Assembly: GCA_021325385.1 (NCBI GenBank)
Contig: JAJPHH010000028.1
Location: forward strand, 53,348-117,347
Reading direction: 5' to 3'
DNA: 64,000 bases
From: Alphaproteobacteria bacterium
Lineage (GTDB): Bacteria; Pseudomonadota; Alphaproteobacteria; Rhizobiales; Beijerinckiaceae
Of the stretch, positions 10,059-18,546 are shown in pieces. A program made the translations under genes and the position numbers. Below the pieces are notes generated by a model. It was not told the DNA's origin and did not search any database. It saw only the letters and a list, made by a program, of their open reading frames with translations. Position 1 is the first letter of the stretch; each line of letters begins with the position of its first letter.

Positions 10059-10289
10059 CAGCGGCCGGCATGCGCCTCGTTCAGCGCCTCCGAAGCCATT
10101 CTCGAGCTAAGTCTAGCTTCGACTCGCCTCCGGCGGGGTCGAACAAGGAGAGGGACGGTTGGATCGCGGCCCTAGCGGCAGGATGATTGCGTGGACCCCC
10201 AAAGGGGCTCAGTGCGAGCGTTTCGATAAGTTCTTCTACCGACGTTCCGCCCTGGCTATAATTCCATTCCGAAGAGGCAGAAACACGCC

Positions 10290-10511
10290 ATGGCAGAGAC
10301 CGACAAACAGAAGCTCATCCGCCAATACGCAGCCGGCGAAATCGCCTGGCATGCGCTGCGTGAGCGCGGCTTTCGCGATTACGTCGAGGTGCTCGGCATT
10401 CTCGGCGAACTCGGCTTGCGTCCGCCAATCGCGCCGATGGAGGGCCCCAATGCCGAGGCCCGCCGGCGCGGACGCGCGGTGATCCGCGAAGCCTTGCGGG
10501 CGCGCAAGTGA
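10290..10511 (+). CDS. small antitoxin-like protein
   Basis: 73-aa ORF; 4-nt overlap with the following PIN-like ORF. Confidence 0.65.
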   Translation: MAETDKQKLIRQYAAGEIAWHALRERGFRDYVEVLGILGELGLRPPIAPMEGPNAEARRRGRAVIREALRARK

Positions 10512-11170
10512 CGAAGCCTTTCAGCCTGATTGTCACCGACACCTCGCCGTTGCTCACTTTGACGCTCGCCGATTCGCTTGACGCTTTGTTACGGCCAGAA
10601 TTGCCCGTAAGCATACCGGATGCGGTCTATATTGAAGCCACGCGCGTGCATGGCGCGCCGGGCGCCGAGCAGATCGTCGAGTGGATCAACGCCCATCTCG
10701 AGACGGTACGGATCGTCCCGACCGATGTCGGCATCGATCAGCAGCGCCGCCTCGAAGAAGGGCGTTCGATTCGCGGCCTTGGCGAACAAGCCGCGATCGA
10801 GGCGCTTGACCGCTTCCTAAGAAGCGACGCAAGGGCCGAGGCGCTCTTGTTGTTCGAGGACAGCGATGTGCAAAAGCGCCGCGCGATCATCGAAGAGCGG
10901 GTGAGTCTTATTAGCACCGGCGATTTCTTGCGCGAACTCGAGGCTGCTGGGCTGATCCAATCTGCTGATTTTATCCTCGATCAGGCCGCCGCTCGCGGCC
11001 GCAACGTCGAAAGTCAGCGCCGGGCGAGCGGCGAGTCGCCACCCGCGAAAAGCTGCGTGAGCAACTCCAGCGCCGCGACGCCCGGGATTGAACCAGCGTT
11101 GATCGAATCGCGCCGCTCTTCGCTTGAAGCGTCCTCCGGCAAAAGCGAGCCTCAGAGCGGATGCAGATGA
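10508..11170 (+). CDS. PIN-domain / DUF3368-like toxin
   Basis: SLIVTDTSPLLTLTLADSLDALL...VSIPDAVYIEATR...GEQAAIEALDRF...LLLFEDSDVQKR; PIN acidic residue pattern. The last ~50 aa look non-conserved, so the C-terminus may be extended. Confidence 0.75.
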   Translation: MTKPFSLIVTDTSPLLTLTLADSLDALLRPELPVSIPDAVYIEATRVHGAPGAEQIVEWINAHLETVRIVPTDVGIDQQRRLEEGRSIRGLGEQAAIEALDRFLRSDARAEALLLFEDSDVQKRRAIIEERVSLISTGDFLRELEAAGLIQSADFILDQAAARGRNVESQRRASGESPPAKSCVSNSSAATPGIEPALIESRRSSLEASSGKSEPQSGCR

Positions 11171-11468
11171 CCGTCGGCAATAATCGTATCCAGCGCTTCT
11201 TTGAGCGACAGCCCGCGATGGTTGACCTGTATGCCGCCGCCATTGCAGGTCGAAGCGGCCGGGGCCGATCCAGTCGCGGCGCCGGCCCCGGGTTGCTCCG
11301 GCGCTCCCTTGACCCGGTTGTGTGCGGCGGCCTCGGAGGCGTCGGGACGATTGGCGCGATCGTTCCGGATCCCGCCGTGCGCGCCGCCAGGGAATCGTCG
11401 ATTAATCGTGGTTGATCAATAACTTACGACGAAGGTACGAACAATTTCCTTCCCGAAATACGCTCTCT

Positions 11469-11483
11469 CGCGTATAATACGCG
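11469..11483. promoter_or_regulatory. perfect palindrome CGCGTATAATACGCG overlapping a TATAAT -10-like box
   Basis: 7-bp perfect arms around a central A, 54 bp upstream of the VOC-family start codon. Confidence 0.5.
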
Positions 11484-11536
11484 ATTGCGCCGGTCGTACG
11501 GCGACCGCGGAGGCGCTAAGGCGCTAAGGCTCATCC

Positions 11537-11989
11537 ATGAATCGGCTGATCCCTGAACTCGACGTGACCGATCTCGATCGTTCCGTGGCTTTTTACGTCG
11601 ATCTGATCGGCTTTCGCGTCTTGTATGGACGTCCCGAAGAGCGCTTCGCCTTCCTCGATCTCGGCGGCGCCGAGTTGATGCTCGAGGAAGCGGCCGGACC
11701 GGGACGTCGCTTTCGAACCGCGCCGCTCGAACGCCCTTACGGCCGCGGCGTCAATTTTCAGATTCGGGTCGCCGACGCCCACGCATTGCATGCTCGCATC
11801 CGCCAAGCCGGAATCGATCCTTTCCTGCCGCTCGAGGACCGCTGGTATCGGCGCGATGACAGTCAACTGGGGAACAGGCAATTTGTCGTCGCGGATCCCG
11901 ACGGCTACTTGTTGCGGTTCTACTCGGACCTGGGCGGCGAAAGGAGCAAGGACCGGCGCAGGACAGAAAACGCGTTTTTAAATTTTTGA
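11537..11989 (+). CDS. VOC/glyoxalase-family, bleomycin-resistance-like protein
   Basis: MNRLIPELDVTDLDRSVAFYVDLIGFRVLYGRPEERFAFLDLGGAELMLEE...VADPDGYLLRFYSDLG. Confidence 0.88.
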   Translation: MNRLIPELDVTDLDRSVAFYVDLIGFRVLYGRPEERFAFLDLGGAELMLEEAAGPGRRFRTAPLERPYGRGVNFQIRVADAHALHARIRQAGIDPFLPLEDRWYRRDDSQLGNRQFVVADPDGYLLRFYSDLGGERSKDRRRTENAFLNF

Positions 11990-12079
11990 CCGCGTAAACC
12001 ATTGGAATCGCTCAAAACGCGGAAATATGGATTTGGAAAAATTTGGACCTCGCGCCGCCGATAAGCCGTCAAGCAACCC

Positions 12080-12108
12080 TGTCATTCCCGTGGAAAGCGG
12101 GAATCCAG
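12080..12108. repeat. half copy of family A palindromic repeat
   Basis: TGTCATTCCCGTGGAAAGCGGGAATCCAG, one arm only. Confidence 0.7.
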
Positions 12109-12355
12109 AAAACCGCCGCGCCTCAGGAGATTGTTGGCGAGGCGGGGCAGGATCGAGACGACGACGCCGGCCGGGGGAAAAGCCTTCTCTCCTAGGTTCG
12201 CGATTTGGGGCGCGCCGCAGAAGGCCGTCGCGACCCGTCGCGGCGCCCCGCCGAGGCGCGCGGGATCGGGCCAAACGGCGGAGTTGACGACCTTGGTCAG
12301 GGCGCCGTCATATGAGCCGACAGATCAACGCGCTTCGAGAGCGACGGGAGGACCA

Positions 12356-13426
12356 ATGGCGTCAATGCAAATCCGCGAGCTTCGCAAGTCCTTTGGACCG
12401 GTCGAAGTGGTCCGCGGCGTTTCGATCGATATTGCCGACGGCGAATTCGTGGTGCTGGTTGGTCCTTCCGGCTGCGGCAAGTCGACCTTGTTGCGCATGA
12501 TCGCCGGCCTCGAAAACGCCACGTCGGGCGAAATCCGCATCGGCGACCGCGTCGTCAACGACGTGCCGCCGAAAGCGCGCGACATCGCCATGGTCTTCCA
12601 GAATTACGCGCTCTATCCGCATATGACGGTGGCGGAGAACATGAGCTTCGCCTTGCGCCTGAAGCGGGCGTCGAAGGCCGAGATTGCCGAGCGCACCGAG
12701 CGCGCCGCGAAAATCCTCGGTCTCGACAAGCTGCTCGACCGCTATCCGCGGCAATTGTCCGGCGGCCAGCGCCAGCGCGTCGCGATGGGCAGGGCCATCG
12801 TCCGCGACCCGCAGGTCTTCCTCTTCGACGAGCCGCTGTCGAACCTCGACGCCAAGCTGCGCGTCCAGATGCGCACCGAGATCAAGGAATTGCATCAGCG
12901 CCTGAAGACGACGACCGTCTACGTCACCCACGACCAGATCGAGGCGATGACGATGGCCGACAAGATCGTCGTGCTGCATGACGGCGTCGTCGAGCAGATC
13001 GGCGCGCCGCTCGATCTCTACGACCGGCCGGCCAATCAATTCGTCGCCGGCTTTATCGGTTCGCCTGCGATGAATTTCCTGAACGGCCGCCTGGCCCGGG
13101 AGAACGGCGCGGCGAAGTTCATCGCCGATAATGGCGAAGCCATCGCTCTGCCGCCGAACGTCGCCGGCGCCGACGGCGCGCCGGTGACGATCGGCGTCAG
13201 GCCTGAGCATTTCACGCTGGACGAGACGCAAGGCGCGCCGGCCGAGGTCATCGTCGTCGAGCCGACCGGCTCGGAGACGCAGGTCTTCGCCAAATTCTGC
13301 GGCCGCGAGATCGTCAGCGTGTTCCGCGAGCGGGTCAACGCTCGGCCGGGCGGCGTGATCAAGCTCGCCGCGCCGCCGGAGCGAATCCACTTGTTCGACG
13401 CCAAGAGCGGCGTAGCGCTGCACTAG
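12356..13426 (+). CDS. ugpC: ABC transporter ATP-binding protein, UgpC/MalK-type
   Basis: VGPSGCGKSTLLRMIAGLE, LSGGQRQRVAMGRAIVRDPQVFLFDEPLSNLD and a TOBE-like C-terminus; start at ATG 12356. Confidence 0.88.
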   Translation: MASMQIRELRKSFGPVEVVRGVSIDIADGEFVVLVGPSGCGKSTLLRMIAGLENATSGEIRIGDRVVNDVPPKARDIAMVFQNYALYPHMTVAENMSFALRLKRASKAEIAERTERAAKILGLDKLLDRYPRQLSGGQRQRVAMGRAIVRDPQVFLFDEPLSNLDAKLRVQMRTEIKELHQRLKTTTVYVTHDQIEAMTMADKIVVLHDGVVEQIGAPLDLYDRPANQFVAGFIGSPAMNFLNGRLARENGAAKFIADNGEAIALPPNVAGADGAPVTIGVRPEHFTLDETQGAPAEVIVVEPTGSETQVFAKFCGREIVSVFRERVNARPGGVIKLAAPPERIHLFDAKSGVALH

Positions 13427-13634
13427 CTCCGCGGCGCGAATCCCTTCTCCCGCGGAGCGGGGCCGTCCGGGGAAATGTCTTTGTGAATAGAGTTGTGCGC
13501 GGGCGCCAAAATGAGGATGTTTCTAGACTTTCGCGGCCGGATTTTGGATGTCGAGGCTCGGAACCGCAGCCTTCGTCGCAAACCTCTGAAAATGGTACAG
13601 ACCTAATCGAAAGCAAATCCCAAACCTCGCGCTG

Positions 13635-13714
13635 CCATCGACGCGTGAGCGCGTCAAGGTCAAGCCGGCTTCGCCGGTCGCTACGCGAACCTTGACACGC
13701 TCCCGCGGCGATGG
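13635..13714. repeat. long inverted repeat 1 (26-nt arms, 23/26 paired)
   Basis: CCATCGACGCGTGAGCGCGTCAAGGT (13635-13660) / ACCTTGACACGCTCCCGCGGCGATGG (13689-13714). Confidence 0.8.
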
Positions 13715-13724
13715 CCTTTTGCTA

Positions 13725-13785
13725 CCAAGACATTTTGCTGCTCGAAACCGGCCGTTCGGCCGGTTCGAGCAGCAAAATGTCTTGG
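13725..13785. repeat. long inverted repeat 2: 29-bp perfect stem, one bulged A, 2-nt loop
   Basis: CCAAGACATTTTGCTGCTCGAAACCGGCCG TT CGGCCGGTTCGAGCAGCAAAATGTCTTGG. Confidence 0.92.
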
Positions 13786-13844
13786 TCGCCAACAAGCTAC
13801 GCCGGCCGATCGCAGTCACCCGATAGGGCCGTAGCGAAGCGAAG

Positions 13845-13911
13845 GACCCGCTATAGCGCCGCGAAGGCGTTTGTATCTTTGCGCCGGCGTTCGAGGCGCT
13901 ATGGCGGGTTG
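13845..13911. repeat. imperfect inverted repeat 3
   Basis: GACCCGCTATAGCGCCGCGAAGGCG (13845-13869) / CGCCGGCGTTCGAGGCGCTATGGCGGGTTG (13882-13911). Confidence 0.65.
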
Positions 13912-14013
13912 ACGGCGGTCGGGCGGCGTGGCGCCGCGGCGCCTGAAAGTCAGCGAAACCGCGAAGCCGGAGGCGCAGGCTTTCCCCGGATAGGCCCACT
14001 TTGCGGGAAGGGA

Positions 14014-15309
14014 CTAAGCCGCCGCAGGCGCGGCTTGCTGGCGGCGCGCGCCGATCAGCCACACCGAAGCCGACGCGAGCAAGCACGCGGCGCCCGCGGC
14101 GAGGAACGCCGGTACGTACGTGCTCCATTCGGTCCGCGTGAATCCCGCGCCGAAGGCGGCGGTCGCGGCGCCGAGCTGGTGGGCGGCGAAAATCCAGCCG
14201 AAGGCGATTCCGGCCTTTTCCTTGCCGAAAGTCTGGGTGGCGAGACGCACGGTCGGCGGCACGGTGGCGATCCAATCGAGACCGTAGAACACCGAGAACA
14301 GCGACAGGCCATAGAGCGTGAAGCCGGAATAGGGCAGGTACAGCAACGAAAGCCCGCGCAACCCGTAGTACCAGAAGAGCAGGGCGCGACTGTCGTAGCG
14401 GTCCGAGAGCCAGCCCGAGCCGATCGTGCCGGCAATGTCGAACACGCCCATCATCGCCAGAGTGGAGGCGGCGGCGACGGCCGGCAGGCCGAAATCGACG
14501 CAAAGAGAGATGAAATGCGTCTGGACCAGTCCATTGGTGGAAAGACCGCAAACATAGAAGGTGAAGAACAGGATCCAGAACGCGCCGCTCTTCGAGCATT
14601 CGGCGAGCACGGAAAAGGCGCGGCCGAGCGCCGGCGCCGGCCCGGACGGCGGCGGAATATGGCCGGGCGCGGGGGGCGGATCGCCATAGGGCGCAAGGCC
14701 GACATCGGACGGCCGGTCGCGCATCAGCAACAGGACCATCAGCCCAGCGAGGATCAGCGCGCCGATAGACGGGGCCAAGGCGGCGCGCCAGCCGACATGG
14801 TCGATCAGCCAGGCGGCGAGCGGCAGAAAGACAAGTTGGCCGGTCGAATTGGCGGCGGTCAGCATGCCAAGCACGAGGCCGCGCCGAGCGTTGAACCAGC
14901 GGTTCGACACGATCGCGGCGAAGACCATGGCGGTGAGCCCGGTGCCGATCCCGATGACGATCCCCCAATAGAGGAACAATTGCCAGATCGAGTTCATCGT
15001 CAGCGCCAGCAGCAGGCCGGCGACGATCAGGCTGATCGCCGAGACCACCACTTTGCGCACGCCGAACCGCTCGATCATCGCCGCCGCGAACGGCGCCATC
15101 AGGCCGAACAGGACCAACCTTACGGCGAGCGGGCCGGAAATCTGCGCCGCGTCCCAGCCGAACTCCTTCGACAGCGGGATGATGAACGCGCCGGGCAGGC
15201 CGACGGCGCCGGCCGTCGTCAGCATGGTCAGAAACGTGACCGCGGCGATCGTCCAGCCGTAATGCACGCCGCGCCGCGCCAGTCGTTGCGCCAGAGCCTC
15301 AGCCAGCAT
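14014..15309 (-). CDS. MFS transporter (OFA/monocarboxylate-like)
   Basis: 431 aa, ~12 hydrophobic segments, e.g. GVHYGWTIAAVTFLTMLTTAGAVGLPGAFIIPLSKEFGWD. Confidence 0.88.
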   Translation of the reverse strand: MLAEALAQRLARRGVHYGWTIAAVTFLTMLTTAGAVGLPGAFIIPLSKEFGWDAAQISGPLAVRLVLFGLMAPFAAAMIERFGVRKVVVSAISLIVAGLLLALTMNSIWQLFLYWGIVIGIGTGLTAMVFAAIVSNRWFNARRGLVLGMLTAANSTGQLVFLPLAAWLIDHVGWRAALAPSIGALILAGLMVLLLMRDRPSDVGLAPYGDPPPAPGHIPPPSGPAPALGRAFSVLAECSKSGAFWILFFTFYVCGLSTNGLVQTHFISLCVDFGLPAVAAASTLAMMGVFDIAGTIGSGWLSDRYDSRALLFWYYGLRGLSLLYLPYSGFTLYGLSLFSVFYGLDWIATVPPTVRLATQTFGKEKAGIAFGWIFAAHQLGAATAAFGAGFTRTEWSTYVPAFLAAGAACLLASASVWLIGARRQQAAPAAA

Positions 15310-15361
15310 CCATCGCTCCCTTCAGGCGCCGGCCGCCTGAAGGACGGAGGACGCCATTTTT

Positions 15362-15399
15362 AATGATGGTAATCATCATTAAATGATGATACTCATCAT
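15362..15399. promoter_or_regulatory. tandem palindromic operators between divergent MFS and TetR genes
   Basis: AATGATGGTAATCATCATT (15362-15380) and ATGATGATACTCATCAT (15383-15399), centres ~20 bp apart. Confidence 0.7.
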
Positions 15400-15462
15400 C
15401 ATAAGTCAAGCGTCGGAGCGCATAGCGCCCATGCGGGATCGCGGGACTCGGGCGATAGAGCG

Positions 15463-16080
15463 ATGAGGATCACAAAGCAGCAGGCCGAGGAGAATCGCGC
15501 CCGCGTCGTCCAGGCGGCGGCGCGGCTCATCCGCGAAAAGGGCTTCGAAGGCGTCGGCGTCGCCGACCTGATGCGCGCCGCGGGCCTCACTCATGGCGGC
15601 TTCTACAATCACTTCGAGTCCAAGGACGAACTCAACGCCGCCGCTTGCGCATACGCCCTGACGCAAGCGGTCGAGAGGATCGAATCCGTTGCCGAAGGCC
15701 AGAGTGGCGAGACGTTCGAGGAGTACCGACAGCGGTATCTTTCGCGCAAAAGTCGCGATGCGGAAGGGTTCCGCTGCCCGATGGTGGCGTTCGGGAACGA
15801 CGTCTCGCGACAAGGCCCAGAACTTCGTGAGGTCTATGCAAAAGGCCTGAAGCGTTATCTCGGCGCATTCGTCAAAGCCTATGCGAGCGAGCGCGGCGGC
15901 GGTCGCGATCAATCGAACTTGCGCGCCGAAGCGATCGCTCATTTTGCGACAATGGTCGGGGCGGTCTCGCTCGCCCGCTCGGTGGCGAAGGCAGATCTGG
16001 CCTTCTCTGATGAGATTCTCGATGTGACGCTCGGTCGGCTTACGCCGAAGAAGAAGCGTCGGCGCGCGAAATCCGAGTAG
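15463..16080 (+). CDS. TetR-family transcriptional regulator
   Basis: N-terminal HTH: ARLIREKGFEGVGVADLMRAAGLTHGGFYNHFESKDEL. Confidence 0.92.
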   Translation: MRITKQQAEENRARVVQAAARLIREKGFEGVGVADLMRAAGLTHGGFYNHFESKDELNAAACAYALTQAVERIESVAEGQSGETFEEYRQRYLSRKSRDAEGFRCPMVAFGNDVSRQGPELREVYAKGLKRYLGAFVKAYASERGGGRDQSNLRAEAIAHFATMVGAVSLARSVAKADLAFSDEILDVTLGRLTPKKKRRRAKSE

Positions 16081-16485
16081 ATTGCGCTTCATACGTAAAA
16101 GTGGTCGCGGCGAGTCGATCACCGTCGCCTCTCGGAGCGACGCACCACCCGTTGCTACTGGCGCGAGATGGCGCTCATCTCTGAACAATCATGCTCACAA
16201 ATGAGCAATCGACTGCGGCATCTTAGACTGGCACCGTGCGCATTAAAAAAAAACGTGCTGGGAGGCAAAACGCAACGGCCACAAATCTCATGTCGCACGT
16301 ATCCAGCACTTGATCGCTGGCGCGCGATCTGAATCAAAATAATGCAACGAGCGTCGGTGCCGAGACAAACGGCGCGACGAGGTCAAGCAGTTTCTCTTCT
16401 CGTAGGATCGTAGAAGACCTGGCTCAGGCTGAAATGGCGCGCCTCTGTTCCTGTACTTTTATTTAAACGTCCTGGGGGGACTATC

Positions 16486-17466
16486 ATGCGACAAATTCTG
16501 TATCTCGGTGTTTCTGTGTTTGCCCTATCCGGGTGCGCAATCGTTCCAGAGCAACCGAATGACGAGGTCGTATTTTCCTATGCCGAGATTGTCAACCAGA
16601 TCGAGTGCGAGACCTACTATGCCCTTAACGACATTCAAAACCAAAAGTCGCTAGATGAGCATGGAAAGCCCGTAAGGACCTACGGATGGGCAGACTTGGA
16701 CAAATGGGCCATGGATATTTCGATCTCGCCGTCTCTGACGGCTGATATTCAGGTTGGCGTTAATGCAACCAAAAAGACCATTTGGCACCAAAATACGACC
16801 AAGGCAAATGACTATCTGCAAACGGCGCTGGGGGGAACCGGCGCCTCCCCAGGCGGACTAAACTACGAAGGCTACGGCAACAATCTCGGAAAGAACGAGT
16901 ATCAGTTCGTTATCTCGAATCTTTATGCTTCTGTAACCGACAAGCACGGTAATTACTTACCTGTAGATCAAAGACATTTGAATCCGAAGCTACAACGTTG
17001 TCCGGATCCCGGAGTTTTACAATCCGCGGTCCCACAAGAAGACTTCCTCGACGGGTTCTTCGGCGTTCATGACTTCTTGGAGCGCTCGTTGGCGGCAACC
17101 GCCAATCTCACTTTGGACCCAAAAACGATGGGCTATACCAAAGAATACAGAAAGAAAATTCAGATCGGTGTAACTCCTGGATGGTACACGGCGCTCGGAA
17201 ATATTGGCCCGGTCGCCGGGGCCTACGGTCTCATGGACAATATCGTTGGCATTACGTTTACCCCGCCTCAGCCGGAGCCCGCGTCGCAGAAACCACAGCC
17301 AGTCTATCTTGTACCGCCACCAAAATTAACGCACGGGACGCCGGCTAACGCCCGACCTTTGGGTAAACTCTCGGTCCCACCGGGACAGGGCGAAACGCTT
17401 ACCAATGGCGCAAATACCCTTATGCTGCTTCAACAGTTCAGGAGTGGGACCATACCGCTTCAATAA
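16486..17466 (+). CDS. hypothetical lipoprotein, atypical composition
   Basis: MRQILYLGVSVFALSGCAIVPEQ (lipobox LSGC); lower GC and different codon use from its surroundings. Confidence 0.75.
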   Translation: MRQILYLGVSVFALSGCAIVPEQPNDEVVFSYAEIVNQIECETYYALNDIQNQKSLDEHGKPVRTYGWADLDKWAMDISISPSLTADIQVGVNATKKTIWHQNTTKANDYLQTALGGTGASPGGLNYEGYGNNLGKNEYQFVISNLYASVTDKHGNYLPVDQRHLNPKLQRCPDPGVLQSAVPQEDFLDGFFGVHDFLERSLAATANLTLDPKTMGYTKEYRKKIQIGVTPGWYTALGNIGPVAGAYGLMDNIVGITFTPPQPEPASQKPQPVYLVPPPKLTHGTPANARPLGKLSVPPGQGETLTNGANTLMLLQQFRSGTIPLQ

Positions 17467-17756
17467 GCGCTCCTGTCGACGTGGAGTTCCACCGCAGCTT
17501 CGGCACCCGCCAGATGTTGCGGAGGGTGACGCGCCTTGTCATTTCAATTGTGCACCCCATTCGACCTTAGCGCCTTCGCAAGTGAGGCGCCCGACGCTTA
17601 AGGCGAATATTTTGGACAGCGGCCTTTCGAAGGCGTGGGAGAGCGACGAGTTGCGGATGCATTCGCCCGGCTCGTCGCAATGGCGTCGCTTCGGGAGATG
17701 GACACGCATCCGCCGTTCCTACAATTGAGGGCCCGTCATTCTGAACCTCACGCGCT

Positions 17757-18539
17757 TCAACACAGGGCAATCGCCGCAACAAGCCGTCCATAATCGGCCT
17801 CTCCGCGATGAGTTGTACGGCGATAGCTGTAAAAGCGCTCTTCGTCCGCGTAGGTGTCGAGCCGTAGGTCTTCGAACCGGTCGATCCCAGCCTCCTCGGC
17901 CTGCGCCGCGATGAAGCCCGGCAGGTCGAACATCGCATGGTGCGCACGGACGCTCTGTTTAAAAAAGCGCGCATGCGCCGCATCGGCCTCCCTGAAGCGC
18001 GCGACGAATTCGGGGCCGACTTCGTACGAATCCTGCCGGATCGTCGGCCCGAGCGCGGCGGCGATGTTCTCGCGCTTGGCGCCGAGCCGCGTCATCGCCG
18101 CGACCGTCGCCTCGATCACGCCGGTCAGCGCGCCCTTCCAGCCGGCGTGAGCCGCGCCGATCACGCCGGCGCCGGCGTCGGCGAAGAGAAGGATGCCGCA
18201 ATCGGCGCCGGTCACGCCGAGGCCGAGGCCGCGCGCAGCGGTCGCCAGCGCGTCGCAGCGCGGCCGCTCGGCCGCCGGCCAGGGCTCATCGACGATCAGC
18301 GCGTCGGGCGAATGGACTTGGAAGGGGATGAGCAGCCGTTCCGGCGCGACGCCGATCGCCGCCGCCATGCGAGCGCGATTCTCCGCCACCGCGTCGCGCT
18401 GGTCGCGCGAACCGACCCCGCCATTGAGGGAGGCGTAAAGGCCGGTCGAAACGCCGCCGCGGCGGGTGAAGAAGGCGTGCGCGACTGCCGGCGCGCGCAA
18501 GACGCCGCTGGTCAAGGCCTCGGCTCGAACTTCTCTCAT
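17757..18539 (-). CDS. pgeF: peptidoglycan editing factor PgeF / polyphenol oxidase (laccase domain) family
   Basis: HAFFTRRGGVSTGLYASLNGGVGSRD, VTGADCGILLFAD, IGAAHAGWKGAL. Confidence 0.92.
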   Translation of the reverse strand: MREVRAEALTSGVLRAPAVAHAFFTRRGGVSTGLYASLNGGVGSRDQRDAVAENRARMAAAIGVAPERLLIPFQVHSPDALIVDEPWPAAERPRCDALATAARGLGLGVTGADCGILLFADAGAGVIGAAHAGWKGALTGVIEATVAAMTRLGAKRENIAAALGPTIRQDSYEVGPEFVARFREADAAHARFFKQSVRAHHAMFDLPGFIAAQAEEAGIDRFEDLRLDTYADEERFYSYRRTTHRGEADYGRLVAAIALC

Positions 18540-18546
18540 GCTTGGC

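Noticed and set aside
10098-10125. Short imperfect palindrome CGAGCTAAGTCTAGCTTCG after prfC
   Set aside because: Arms too short and mismatched and no U-tract; could be chance.
11152-11400. Minus-strand open frame ending ...CNGGGIQVNHRGLSLKEALDTIIADGHLHPL*
   Set aside because: Plausible-looking C-terminus, but no ATG/GTG/TTG start found in frame before the upstream stop; too short and uncertain to call.
13711-15363. 550-aa plus-strand ORF opposite the MFS transporter
   Set aside because: Spurious antisense ORF; the minus-strand MFS protein explains this region.
16240-16252. Run of nine A residues
   Set aside because: Single homopolymer in a noncoding AT-richer stretch; no supporting structure.
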